NCBI RefSeq assembly: GCF_014207905.1 | Contig: NZ_JACHLB010000004.1 | Coordinates: 1 to 64,000, forward strand | Length of the DNA: 64,000 bases | Direction: 5' to 3' | From: Flavobacterium notoginsengisoli | Lineage (GTDB): Bacteria; Bacteroidota; Bacteroidia; Flavobacteriales; Flavobacteriaceae | Part shown: piece by piece, positions 26,089 through 34,391 of the stretch | How the letters are laid out: every line of letters begins with the position of its first letter | How positions within the stretch are numbered: the stretch's first letter is position 1 | The notes under the pieces: generated by a model | The model's input: only the letters and a program-made list of their open reading frames with translations | The model's database searches: none | What the model was told of the DNA's origin: nothing | Position numbers and translations under genes: made by a program

Positions 26089-26412
26089 GTGAAAGCATTG
26101 GCAACAATAATATCGTTTATAGTACTGTTCCTTTCAACAGTACCATGCTCTGCATTAGTGAAACACTCAAAATGCGCAGTAGAGAAAAACTGCGGTAATG
26201 ATTCACATGACTGCGGTAATGACTGCAATGGAAAATGCTCCCCCTTTTATTCCTGCGGGACTTGTGTGGGGTTTACAATAAATTTTAACTCTGCAGTTAT
26301 TACTGAAAAATTAGAATTTATTCTGCACGATGTTTCGCCAACACCAACTTACAATAAATTTGTTGATTCTTCATTCATCTGCAAAATCTGGCAGCCTCCC
26401 AAAATTTCTTAG
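26089..26412 (+). CDS. Small secreted Cys-rich protein (DUF6660-like)
   Basis: A 107-residue protein starting with GTG; no in-frame ATG exists and a stop lies close upstream. The signal peptide ends near C20 (STVPCSA). A Cys/Asp/Asn-rich segment follows (about 29-60, HDCGNDCNGKCSPFYSCGTC), then a strand-rich half ending ICKIWQPPKIS. It is nearly the same protein as the one at 53465, and related to those at 6250 and 49759. It precedes a TonB receptor by 78 bases in both copies. It may deliver or buffer metal for the receptor; this is inference. Confidence 0.75.
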   Translation: MKALATIISFIVLFLSTVPCSALVKHSKCAVEKNCGNDSHDCGNDCNGKCSPFYSCGTCVGFTINFNSAVITEKLEFILHDVSPTPTYNKFVDSSFICKIWQPPKIS

Positions 26413-26490
26413 TCTAAAAACAGTGTTATTTTGCATGATTCTTTAATCATGTAAGGCTATTATGTCTATTAACCATTAAGAAAAATCTAA

Positions 26491-28668
26491 ATGCTCAAAT
26501 ATATTTTACTGATTGTGGCAATAACATCTATTGGCACTGCGCAGGCACAGAATAAAATTACTTTTCATATAAAGAATGCTGATAATAATGAAGCTGTAAA
26601 AGGTGCTTCAGCAAAAATTGAAGAAACCAATTCCGTTATCTCATCTGGTAATGATGGCAACATCATTATTGAAAATTTAAAAGATGGAGATTACACATTA
26701 TCCATTTCAATAGAAGGATTTGCCCCAAATAAAACGCTTTTTAAAGTACCTTCAACTGTCAGTCTTATAGAAATAAAATTGCAGAGCGAGGAAGAAGAGG
26801 CTGAAGAAATGGAAGAAATTATTGTTACTTCAACAAGAGGTACCAGAACCATCAGCAATATTCCAACCAGAGTTGAATTCATTGCCGGAGAAGAGCTGGA
26901 AGAAAAAGCCAATATGAAACCCGGAGACATTCGTATGATGCTTAATGAAAGTACCGGAATTCAGACCCAGCAGACTTCTGCAACTTCAGGAAATTCTTCC
27001 ATCAGGATTCAAGGCTTAGACGGAAGATATACCCAGATTCTAAAAGACGGTTTTCCTTTATACTCTGGCGCGTCAAGCGGACTTGGGTTACTGCAGACTC
27101 CTCCATTAGATTTAAAGCAGGTTGAAATAATCAAAGGTTCCGCCTCTACTCTTTACGGTGGAGGAGCAATCGCTGGTTTAGTAAATCTTGTTTCTAAAAC
27201 CCCGACCGAAGAAAGGGAGCTGCGATTTTTAATTAATGGAACTTCAGCTCTTGGACTGGATATAAATGGATTTTATTCTCAGCAGTTTGATAAAATTGGA
27301 TTAACTGTCTTTGCTTCCCACGATCGCAACGCTCCTTATGATCCCGCTCATATACAGCTTACAGCTATTCCTAAATTTGAGCGTTTTAATTTTAACCCTA
27401 AACTTTTTGTCAATTTTAATGAAAATACCAAACTTAATTTCGGCATCAATACCGTTTTTGAAAACCGTTTAGGCGGAAATATTGAGTACATCAAAGATCA
27501 AAGTAAATATCCTGACAGTTATTTCGAAAAGAATAAAACACAGAGAATAAGCACGCAATTTTCCCTGACACATAAATTTAATGAGCAGGAATCGGTTACA
27601 ATTAAAAACAGTTTTAATAATTTCAGCCGTGTCATCACCATTCCTGATTATGTATTTGATGGTCTGCAGAATAGTACCTTTTCTGAAATCAGTTATTCTA
27701 AAAACGGCAAAATTGCTCAATGGGCTGCTGGTGTAAATTTATATACGGACAGCTTTACTGAAAACAGTCCAACCGCTTTTCCGTTAAGAAATTATAATCA
27801 GATAACATATGGGGCTTTCCTTCAGAACACCATAAAAGCAAAAGAATGGCTGGAAATTGAAACAGGCCTCAGAAGTGATTATGTAATTGATTACGGATAT
27901 TCTCTCCTTCCGAGAATTTCGGCATTATTTAAATTCAATTCTAAGCTTACATCCAGAATTGGAGGAGGCCTAGGCTACAAAACACCAACGATTTTTACAG
28001 AAGAAAGCGAACGCATCCAATATCGAAATGTATTGCCTATTAACAGCGATTTCAATAAACTTGAAAAAAGCTACGGTGTTAACTTTGATATAAACTATAA
28101 AACTAAAATTACCAATGACCTTTCCTTATCATGGAATCAGTTATTTTTCTACACGAATGTTGATAATCCTCTTATATTAAATTCTCTTCCTGATGACCTT
28201 TATCAGTTTGCAAATGTTAATGGATATTTGGATACTAAAGGAACTGAAACAAATGTGAAATTAGGATATAAAGATTTTAAATTATTTCTGGGGTATACCT
28301 TCACTGATGCTTCTATAAATGCAAATGGAGTAAAATCCGAAAATCCTCTTACCGCAAAACACAGATTAAATAATGTTTTAATGTATGAAGTTGAAGATAA
28401 ATGGAAAGTTGGTTTAGAAGCTTACTATTACAGCAATCAAAAATTAAGTGATGGCACGACCGGAACAGCTTACTGGATTTTTGGCTTTATGGCAGAAAGG
28501 CTTTGGGAAAATTTTTCCCTTTATGCCAATTTTGAAAATTTTACTGATACCCGGCAAACTAAATTTGGAAGCATATATACAGGTCCTATTTCAAATCCTG
28601 TTTTCAAAGATATCTATGCTCCTCTGGACGGATTTGTTGTGAATGCAGGAATAAAGATAAAAATTTAA
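26491..28668 (+). CDS. TonB-dependent receptor (copy 1)
   Basis: A 725-residue outer-membrane receptor: a signal peptide (1-19), a carboxypeptidase-regulatory-like beta-sandwich (about 22-98), an acidic linker, a TonB-box-like EEIIVTST (109-116), a plug (about 120-235, with RIQGLDGRYTQILKDG and the VEIIKGSASTLYGGGAIAG strand) and a 22-strand barrel ending in K-I-K-I. The copy at 53862 is very similar along its length, most strongly in the plug. Position after a Cys-rich secreted protein and next to copper and arsenic genes suggests import of a metal or metal chelate, but no substrate motif is recognisable. Confidence 0.9.
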   Translation: MLKYILLIVAITSIGTAQAQNKITFHIKNADNNEAVKGASAKIEETNSVISSGNDGNIIIENLKDGDYTLSISIEGFAPNKTLFKVPSTVSLIEIKLQSEEEEAEEMEEIIVTSTRGTRTISNIPTRVEFIAGEELEEKANMKPGDIRMMLNESTGIQTQQTSATSGNSSIRIQGLDGRYTQILKDGFPLYSGASSGLGLLQTPPLDLKQVEIIKGSASTLYGGGAIAGLVNLVSKTPTEERELRFLINGTSALGLDINGFYSQQFDKIGLTVFASHDRNAPYDPAHIQLTAIPKFERFNFNPKLFVNFNENTKLNFGINTVFENRLGGNIEYIKDQSKYPDSYFEKNKTQRISTQFSLTHKFNEQESVTIKNSFNNFSRVITIPDYVFDGLQNSTFSEISYSKNGKIAQWAAGVNLYTDSFTENSPTAFPLRNYNQITYGAFLQNTIKAKEWLEIETGLRSDYVIDYGYSLLPRISALFKFNSKLTSRIGGGLGYKTPTIFTEESERIQYRNVLPINSDFNKLEKSYGVNFDINYKTKITNDLSLSWNQLFFYTNVDNPLILNSLPDDLYQFANVNGYLDTKGTETNVKLGYKDFKLFLGYTFTDASINANGVKSENPLTAKHRLNNVLMYEVEDKWKVGLEAYYYSNQKLSDGTTGTAYWIFGFMAERLWENFSLYANFENFTDTRQTKFGSIYTGPISNPVFKDIYAPLDGFVVNAGIKIKI

Positions 28669-28735
28669 AGCGAAATACAGTGGCAGTCAATTTTTCGGAC
28701 TACGGAATTACGCCTAAAGATTGCCATATTTTCAG

Positions 28736-28767
28736 AGACCTTGGAGTGGTATTCCAAGGTCTTTTTT
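28736..28767 (+). terminator. Rho-independent terminator after TonB receptor
   Basis: Arms AGACCTTGGA (28736-28745) and TCCAAGGTCT (28753-28762) with a 7-nt loop and a T run to 28767. It separates the receptor from the ars operon. Confidence 0.87.
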
Positions 28768-28867
28768 ATTTCATATATATATGATATACAATATGTTGCA
28801 AAACACACAAACGCACTTTTAGAAAATTTTCTTATTCAACTGCATGATAATTAAATTTTATATCGTA

Positions 28868-28879
28868 ATATTGCAATAT
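28868..28879. promoter_or_regulatory. Palindrome before arsR, candidate operator
   Basis: ATATTGCAATAT is a perfect 12-base palindrome ending 12 bases before the arsR ATG, where ArsR dimers commonly bind in their own promoters. The region is AT-rich, so chance is not excluded. Confidence 0.45.
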
Positions 28880-28891
28880 AAATATAAAACG

Positions 28892-29224
28892 ATGGGAGCA
28901 ACAAAAACAGATCACTTTACAGAAAGCCAGAACGAGCTGGCTGTTTTAGCCAAAGCACTAGGCCATCCTGCGCGTATTGCAATTATGGAATATTTATTAA
29001 AAGTAGATGCCTGCATCTGCGGGGATATTGTAAATGAACTTCCCCTTTCACAGCCGACGGTTTCACAGCATTTGAAAGAATTGAAAAATGCAGGCTTGAT
29101 TAAAGGGAGCATCGAAGGAAATTCTATCTGCTACTGCATCAATGAACCTGGACTTGAAAAAATAAAAGGTTTCTTTCAGCACATATCAGATCATCTTGCC
29201 AAAAAGAAAAGCGAATGCTGTTAA
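28892..29224 (+). CDS. arsR: ArsR-family transcriptional repressor
   Basis: A 110-residue winged-helix repressor; the start is set at the ATG 28892 because the upstream extension to 28844 is AT-rich promoter DNA with a palindrome. The recognition helix is in SQPTVSQHLKELKNAG. C41-I-C43 in the preceding helix matches the As(III)-binding C-x-C of classical ArsR, and the C-terminal ECC may add ligands. It is the first gene of an ars operon and should repress it until arsenite binds. Confidence 0.9.
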   Translation: MGATKTDHFTESQNELAVLAKALGHPARIAIMEYLLKVDACICGDIVNELPLSQPTVSQHLKELKNAGLIKGSIEGNSICYCINEPGLEKIKGFFQHISDHLAKKKSECC

Positions 29225-29235
29225 TTTAAAAGGAT

Positions 29236-29721
29236 ATGGAAATCAGAAAACTTTCGGCCAAAGATTGGGATCAGGTAAAAATAATTTACCAAAAAGGGAT
29301 AGATACCGGCAATGCCACTTTCCAGACCAGCGCCCCTTCATGGGAAGACTGGGACAATTCACATCTGGCATCCTGCAGAATTACAATGCAGGAAGATGGC
29401 AAGGTGATTGGCTGGGCTGCCCTTACCCCTGTTTCTTCCCGCTGCGTTTATGCAGGGGTAGCAGAAGTAAGCGTATATGTGGATCCCGCACATTCAGGAA
29501 AAGGAATCGGGCTAACCCTTTTAAATGAACTTGTCAGACAAAGCGAAGCAGAAGGAATCTGGACGCTTCAGGCAGGGATCTTTCCTGAGAACACGGCAAG
29601 TCTCCGCATTCATGAAAAAGCAGGTTTCAGGATACTTGGAACAAGGGAGAAAATCGGAAAACAAAATGGTACCTGGAGAGATACTGCGCTTCTTGAAAGA
29701 AGAAGCTCCCTTATTATTTAA
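29236..29721 (+). CDS. arsN1: GNAT N-acetyltransferase, ArsN1/PAT type
   Basis: A 161-residue single GNAT domain: EIRKLSAKDWDQV start, the AEVSVYVDPAHSGKGIGLTLL acetyl-CoA loop (given as VYVDPAHSGKGIG), and a PENTASLRIHEKAGF segment, all of the phosphinothricin acetyltransferase group. Members in ars operons (ArsN1) acetylate the amino group of the organoarsenical antibiotic arsinothricin and of phosphinothricin. It lies 11 bases after arsR. The substrate here is inferred from context and family; other amino compounds are possible. Confidence 0.85.
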   Translation: MEIRKLSAKDWDQVKIIYQKGIDTGNATFQTSAPSWEDWDNSHLASCRITMQEDGKVIGWAALTPVSSRCVYAGVAEVSVYVDPAHSGKGIGLTLLNELVRQSEAEGIWTLQAGIFPENTASLRIHEKAGFRILGTREKIGKQNGTWRDTALLERRSSLII

Positions 29722-29753
29722 TAAAAATATAGTATAACTAAATATAAGAAATT

Positions 29754-30227
29754 ATGAAACTTTCAGAAATTAAAGAAGTGCTTAAAACAGTAGAAGCTGT
29801 AAATTTTGAACTGCCGGACGGAACATTTGTACCGGAATATTTCCACGTAACAGAAGTGGGTCTTGTTACCAAAAACTTCATCGACTGCGGAGGAACAGTA
29901 AGAAAAGAGACTGTTGTAAACTTCCAGCTTTGGGATGCCAACGACTACGAGCACAGGCTTAAGCCTCAGAAGCTGATCCACATCATTGAGCTTTCAGAAA
30001 AAGTATTGGGAATTGAAGACAATGAAATTGAAGTGGAATACCAGAACACCACTATCGGCAAATACGATTTGGATTTTAACGGTAAAAATTTCACTCTGCT
30101 TAACAAGCAGACAGCCTGCCTTGCTCAGGAGCAGTGCGGTATTCCTTCAGACAAGCCTAAAGTAAAATTATCTCAGTTAAATTCTGATAGCGGTTCTTCA
30201 TGCACTCCAGGCGGAGGATGCTGCTAA
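29754..30227 (+). CDS. DUF6428-like protein in ars operon
   Basis: A 157-residue soluble protein: MKLSEIKEVLKTVEAVNFELPD start region, mostly strands, then a Cys pair in TACLAQEQCGIP (about 119-126) and a C-terminal tail CTPGGGCC. I associate it with DUF6428, found beside ars genes in Bacteroidota; the number is from memory. The tail with three Cys looks suited to As(III) or thiol-metal binding. It stands between the acetyltransferase and the arsenate-reductase-like gene with short gaps, so it is in the operon. Function unknown; a chaperone or partner of the reductase is a guess. Confidence 0.75.
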   Translation: MKLSEIKEVLKTVEAVNFELPDGTFVPEYFHVTEVGLVTKNFIDCGGTVRKETVVNFQLWDANDYEHRLKPQKLIHIIELSEKVLGIEDNEIEVEYQNTTIGKYDLDFNGKNFTLLNKQTACLAQEQCGIPSDKPKVKLSQLNSDSGSSCTPGGGCC

Positions 30228-30257
30228 TCATTAACCATAAACTATTAGCCAAAAACT

Positions 30258-30872
30258 ATGTTATATCCACAAATTGAGAATACAGTTAAATCATTTGATT
30301 TTAAGCAGATTTCAGAAGAGCGCAAAGCAGTCCTGCAGCCATTAATCGACTTCATTCAGACCAAAGTGGACAGTAAGCTGGAAACCAGACTGAACCTAAT
30401 CTGCACGCACAATTCCAGAAGAAGCCACTTATCGCAGGTTTGGGCGCAGACTGCCGCTGCCTATTACGGCATCAGAAACGTTTCATGCTATTCAGGAGGA
30501 ACCGAGGCTACTGCCCTTTTCCCGATGGCAGCGGAGACTTTGAAGGATTCAGGATTCAATATCAAAACGCTTTCAAAGGGATCAAACCCTGTTTATTCAA
30601 TAAAATATTCAGCTGATGAACTTCCCGTTATAGGTTTTTCTAAAACCTATGATGATGATTTCAATCCTGAAAGCGGATTCGCCGCAATAATGACCTGCTC
30701 GCAGGCTGACGGCGGATGCCCGTTTATAGCTGGCGCAGAGAAAAGGATCCCAATTACTTTTGTAGATCCAAAAATTTCCGACGGAACGCCCCAGCAGAAG
30801 GAAACTTATCTGGAGCGAAGCCTGCAGATAGGAACTGAAATGTTTTACGTATTCTCACAAATAAAAAAATAA
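30258..30872 (+). CDS. arsC: Arsenate-reductase-like low-molecular-weight phosphatase
   Basis: A 204-residue protein of the low-molecular-weight protein tyrosine phosphatase fold. The phosphate loop is C49-THNSR-R55 (CX5R) in [13 protein letters not shown]. The downstream [12 protein letters not shown], a Cys in [12 protein letters not shown] and FVDPKISDG are family features. Classical thioredoxin-coupled ArsC has CVHNSCRS with two further Cys; here the loop has Arg where a Cys would be, so resolution must use other thiols (about C145 and C152). Its place just before acr3, with a single base between the genes, supports arsenate reduction. Confidence 0.83.
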   Translation: MLYPQIENTVKSFDFKQISEERKAVLQPLIDFIQTKVDSKLETRLNLICTHNSRRSHLSQVWAQTAAAYYGIRNVSCYSGGTEATALFPMAAETLKDSGFNIKTLSKGSNPVYSIKYSADELPVIGFSKTYDDDFNPESGFAAIMTCSQADGGCPFIAGAEKRIPITFVDPKISDGTPQQKETYLERSLQIGTEMFYVFSQIKK

Positions 30873-30873
30873 A

Positions 30874-31959
30874 ATGTCAGCAAATAACTGTGCACCAGCC
30901 GTCGGACGCAAAAAACTAGGCTTCCTTGACCGCTTCTTGACCCTTTGGATTTTCCTTTCTATGGCTATAGGTGTGGCAATAGGATACTTTATTCCTTCCA
31001 GCGGAGATTTCATCAATTCTTTCTCCAGCGGAACAACAAACATTCCATTGGCAATAGGACTTATCCTGATGATGTACCCGCCTCTGGCAAAAGTAAAATA
31101 CGAGCAGATGGGACAGGTTTTCAAAAACACAAAAGTCTTAGGTGCCTCTTTATTTCTGAACTGGATTGTAGGCCCTGTTTTGATGTTTTTATTGGCGCTC
31201 CTGTTTTTAAGCGGATATCCTGAATACATGATCGGGGTGATCCTGATCGGTCTGGCACGCTGTATCGCAATGGTTGTGGTATGGAACGATCTGGCAGACG
31301 GAAACCGTGAATATGCAGCAGGACTTATTGCCCTTAACAGTATTTTTCAGGTGCTGCTTTACAGTGTGTACGCTTATATTTTTATAACCATTCTCCCTCC
31401 CTATTTTGGATATGATGGTTTTGAGGTGAACATCAGCATAGCACAGATTGCTGAGAGTGTCGGTATCTATCTAGGTATTCCTTTTGCATTGGGAATCATA
31501 AGCCGTTACACTTTGATAGCTTTAAAAGGTTCTGAATGGTTCGAAACTAAGTATGTGCCTTTTATCTCGCCGATTACTCTTATTTCACTTCTCTTTACGA
31601 TCATTGTAATGTTCAGCCTGAAAGGGGAACTTATTGTTCAGATCCCTATGGATGTTGTGCGTATTGCAATACCGCTTGTGATTTATTTTACTTTGATGTT
31701 TGTCATCAGCTTTTTCACTGGTAAATATTTTGGGGCAGACTATTCAAAAGCAACATCTATAGCATTTACAGCAACTGGGAATAATTTTGAACTTGCCATT
31801 GCTGTGGCAATCGGAGTGTTTGGAATAAACAGCGGCCAGGCTTTCGCAGGTGTTATAGGTCCTCTGGTAGAAGTGCCTGCTCTTATTGCACTGGTAAATC
31901 TTGCATTCTGGTTCAGAAAGAAGCATTTTACAAAGCAGGTATCTGCAAAAGCTGCTTAG
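30874..31959 (+). CDS. acr3: ACR3-family arsenite efflux permease
   Basis: A 361-residue polytopic protein with about ten TM helices. Family features: [20 protein letters not shown] at the N-terminus, [12 protein letters not shown], and Cys130 in [11 protein letters not shown], the conserved catalytic/transport Cys of Acr3. A second conserved region is [20 protein letters not shown]. It exports As(III) across the inner membrane using the proton gradient. It is the last gene of the ars operon and follows the reductase by one base; a hairpin terminator comes about 100 bases later. Confidence 0.93.
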   Translation: MSANNCAPAVGRKKLGFLDRFLTLWIFLSMAIGVAIGYFIPSSGDFINSFSSGTTNIPLAIGLILMMYPPLAKVKYEQMGQVFKNTKVLGASLFLNWIVGPVLMFLLALLFLSGYPEYMIGVILIGLARCIAMVVVWNDLADGNREYAAGLIALNSIFQVLLYSVYAYIFITILPPYFGYDGFEVNISIAQIAESVGIYLGIPFALGIISRYTLIALKGSEWFETKYVPFISPITLISLLFTIIVMFSLKGELIVQIPMDVVRIAIPLVIYFTLMFVISFFTGKYFGADYSKATSIAFTATGNNFELAIAVAIGVFGINSGQAFAGVIGPLVEVPALIALVNLAFWFRKKHFTKQVSAKAA

Positions 31960-32055
31960 TAGAAATATGAGAAATGTTCAACGCATTGCTGTCATGACGA
32001 TTCTGGAACTTGTGCTCTGAAGGATTGCAAAAAGTTTTTTTTCACCCTAATGCTT

Positions 32056-32085
32056 AAAAGACAACTCAAAAAGTTGCCTTTTTTT
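32056..32085 (+). terminator. Terminator after acr3
   Basis: AAAAGACAACT (32056-32066) pairs with AGTTGCCTTTT (32072-32082) with one mismatch, loop of 5 nt, followed by T residues to 32085. It ends the ars operon. Confidence 0.7.
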
Positions 32086-32134
32086 ATGCGCAGGAATATT
32101 CATAAATTTAATTCAAATGTTTTGTATTTTAGCA

Positions 32135-32165
32135 TTTGCTTAAATAAGCAAAAAGTATAAATTTG
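32135..32165 (+). promoter_or_regulatory. Bacteroidota-type promoter of mer-like operon
   Basis: TTTG at 32135-32138 and TAAATTTG at 32158-32165 are separated by exactly 19 bases, the ideal spacing for the -33/-7 promoter of this phylum. The ATG at 32170 lies only four bases after the -7 box, so transcription should begin at or next to the start codon. Confidence 0.75.
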
Positions 32166-32169
32166 CATT

Positions 32170-32526
32170 ATGGAAGATATAACTTGTATACGGCAACAGG
32201 CAGATATAAAACAAATAATCCGCTGTAAAGACAGAGTATCAGAACTCAATGCCTCATTTGACTATTTATCAAGTGGGCTTGAATTGGCTGGCAACAATGT
32301 GAGATTAAGAATTCTTTTTTTGCTTTATGAAGAAAAACAGCTCTGTGTTTGTGACATAAGTGATATTCTTGACATGAGTATTTCTGCAATTTCACAGCAC
32401 TTACGGAAACTAAAAGACAGAAAACTTATTGAAACTAAACGGGAAGCGCAGACCATTTTCTATTCATTAACAAAGGAGTATGAAAAAATGCTAAGACCTT
32501 TCTTCGAAATTTTAGAGAAAATATGA
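32170..32526 (+). CDS. ArsR/SmtB-family metal-sensing repressor
   Basis: A 118-residue winged-helix protein. The DNA helix is in MSISAISQHLRKLKDRKLIE. C59-V-C61 just before the recognition region (QLCVCDISD) is an ArsR-type metal site, and C6 and C19 in the N-terminal extension could join it, as in CadC-like sensors. It overlaps the MerTP gene by four bases (ATGA at 32523), so it controls that operon. Mercury operons usually use MerR; an ArsR-type sensor is less common. The exact metal cannot be told from sequence. Confidence 0.85.
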   Translation: MEDITCIRQQADIKQIIRCKDRVSELNASFDYLSSGLELAGNNVRLRILFLLYEEKQLCVCDISDILDMSISAISQHLRKLKDRKLIETKREAQTIFYSLTKEYEKMLRPFFEILEKI

Positions 32527-33116
32527 AAACAGAGAATAAAATGATCGGAGCTGGATTTTTCACAGCAGTAGCTGCTTCATTGTGCTGCATTACGCCCATA
32601 TTAGCATTAGTTGCCGGAACAAGCGGGATTGCTTCTGCTTTTTCATGGCTTGAACCAATGAGGCCTTATTTCATCGGCCTGACGGTTTTAATTATTGGTT
32701 TTGCTTGGTATCAAAAGCTGAAAACTAAAAAGCCGATAGACTGTAACTGCGATTTAGAAGAAAAGCCGAAATTCGTTAATTCAAAAATGTTTCTAGGAAT
32801 TATTACAGTATTTACATTCCTTATGCTTTCGTTTCCATACTACTCAAACATTTTTTATCCAAATACAGAAAAGAAAATCTTGGTCGCGAAAGAAACCAGC
32901 ACTCAAAAAGCTGAGTTTAGAATCAGCGGAATGACTTGTGCCAGCTGTGAAAAACATGTGAATCATGAAGTAAACAAATTAGAAGGAATAATAAATTCAG
33001 ATGCAAATTATACCAATGGTAATGCTGTTGTAGAATTTGATAATTCCAAAATCACAATTGCCGAAATTGAAAAAGCAATTAATTCAACAGGCTATACAGT
33101 AACTAACAAAAAATAA
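32523..33116 (+). CDS. merTP: Mercuric transport fusion protein MerTP
   Basis: A 197-residue fusion. The MerT part has three TM helices (about 8-32, 48-64 and 91-108), the Cys pair C21-C22 in LCCITP in the first helix, and C-x-C in DCNCD of the loop. The MerP-like HMA domain follows (about 130-197, C139-AS-C142). It carries Hg(II) from the periplasm into the cytoplasm. It is translationally coupled to the regulator, and one base separates its stop from the next gene. Confidence 0.9.
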   Translation: MKTENKMIGAGFFTAVAASLCCITPILALVAGTSGIASAFSWLEPMRPYFIGLTVLIIGFAWYQKLKTKKPIDCNCDLEEKPKFVNSKMFLGIITVFTFLMLSFPYYSNIFYPNTEKKILVAKETSTQKAEFRISGMTCASCEKHVNHEVNKLEGIINSDANYTNGNAVVEFDNSKITIAEIEKAINSTGYTVTNKK

Positions 33117-33117
33117 A

Positions 33118-33324
33118 ATGAAAATCGTTCTACAATCTATAATAACCTGCCCTCTTTGCTCCCACAGCAAAGAAGAAACAATGCCGACAGATGCATGCCA
33201 ATTTTTCTACGAATGTGAAAACTGCAAACAAACTCTTAAGCCAAATCAAGGAGACTGCTGTGTTTATTGTAGTTTTGGAAGTGTGCCGTGTCCACCAATC
33301 CAACAGAACAAAAAATGCTGCTAA
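33118..33324 (+). CDS. GDCCVxC-domain protein
   Basis: A 68-residue Cys-rich protein with pairs C11-xx-C14 and C33-xx-C36, the family motif GDCCVYC (residues 45-51), a further C58 and a C-terminal CC. GDCCVxC proteins occur in mer operons, usually next to MerT-like transporters; their role is unproven but metal binding is likely. It is the last gene of this three-gene operon. No mercuric reductase (merA) or lyase follows, so it could be the cytosolic mercury sink. Confidence 0.85.
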   Translation: MKIVLQSIITCPLCSHSKEETMPTDACQFFYECENCKQTLKPNQGDCCVYCSFGSVPCPPIQQNKKCC

Positions 33325-33716
33325 AGTGAATCTGGTTAAACAGTAATCTTTTTAACTAAATCTTTCTAAAAGCCAATTTCCTTTTGATCAAAACAGAGAC
33401 AACTCAAAAAACAATCCTTCGCATGACTTTAGTATAGGTTAATCTTTTATTTTTCTTCAATTCTATCATTCTGGGGACTTAACAATTTTAAATTTTCCAG
33501 TGGTAAAGCATAATTTATATAAACTGATTCGATACTATAGTCCACAGAAATAATACATTTTGAAAATTCAGAATTAATTCAAAATCGAATTGTAATTTTA
33601 CAAGTTAATAAAAAATGACGTGCCAATTTTTTAAATTTAGTTTTTACACAGAATCTCTGGGCTTAATTTCTTAAATTTATAGACGCATAAGTCATTAAGT
33701 TAATTTAATTTCCAGC
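33325..33716. other. AT-rich intergenic region before two-component system
   Basis: About 390 AT-rich bases with no open frame of note and no strong hairpin. The last 60 bases contain TAAATTTA (from about 33672), a possible -7 element for the response-regulator gene; nothing else was recognised. Confidence 0.4.
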
Positions 33717-34391
33717 ATGAAAATTTTAATTATCGAGGATGAGCAACAGATTGCTGAAAGCATAAAAAGTTATTTCAAGGAAAATGGAGTCCAGTGTGAA
33801 ACTGTACATAATTACATCGAGGCCGCTTACAAAATTGACAATTATGATTATGATTGTATTCTTCTGGACTTGACACTTCCTGACGGCAATGGTTTTGATA
33901 TTCTAAAAGAACTTCGAAAAAAAGATAAAACTGATGGTGTTATTATAATCTCAGCGAAAGAAAATCTGGAAACACGTATCGAAGGCTTCAGCCTTGGTGC
34001 TGACGATTACCTTACCAAACCTTTCCATCTAGCTGAACTGCTTGTCCGAATGCAGGCACTTGTAAGACGAAGAAATTTTAAAGGAAGCAACTCTATTGTT
34101 TTCAATGAGATTGTAATTGAGGTTTTTACCAAAACTGTAGTGGTAAAAGGTAAAAAACTCGATCTCACCAGAAAAGAACTCAACTTGCTTTTGTTTCTAA
34201 TAGGTAATACCGATAAAGTACTCTCCAAGGCGGCGATCGCAGAACATCTTTCAGGAGATATGGCCGATATGCTGGACAGCCACGATTTTATATACGCGCA
34301 TATCAAGAATCTAAAAAAGAAATTGGCTAAAGCCGGATCTGGAGACTACATTAAAACAATCTACGGTGAAGGATATAAATGGGAAAAATGA
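33717..34391 (+). CDS. OmpR-family response regulator
   Basis: A 224-residue regulator. The receiver domain (1-118) has the acidic pair E7/D8, phospho-acceptor Asp51 in LLDLTLPDGNG, the switch Ser79 in IISAKE and the conserved Lys in DDYLTKPFH. The C-terminal winged-helix DNA-binding domain covers about 128-222 and ends TIYGEGYKWEK. The stop overlaps the kinase ATG (ATGA at 34388), so the pair is translationally coupled. The target may be the downstream LtaS-like and lipid kinase genes; this is inferred from position. Confidence 0.93.
   Translation: MKILIIEDEQQIAESIKSYFKENGVQCETVHNYIEAAYKIDNYDYDCILLDLTLPDGNGFDILKELRKKDKTDGVIIISAKENLETRIEGFSLGADDYLTKPFHLAELLVRMQALVRRRNFKGSNSIVFNEIVIEVFTKTVVVKGKKLDLTRKELNLLLFLIGNTDKVLSKAAIAEHLSGDMADMLDSHDFIYAHIKNLKKKLAKAGSGDYIKTIYGEGYKWEK

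Noticed and set aside
28771..28782. CATATATATATG palindrome upstream of arsR
   Set aside because: A simple AT dinucleotide run, expected by chance in this AT-rich gap.
29196..29737. Overlapping frames within the acetyltransferase gene
   Set aside because: Shadow frames of the ArsN1-type gene; the frame at 29236 carries all GNAT motifs.
33118..33324. Mercuric reductase fragment
   Set aside because: The Cys-rich 68-residue protein matches the GDCCVxC pattern and has no flavin or pyridine-nucleotide motif.
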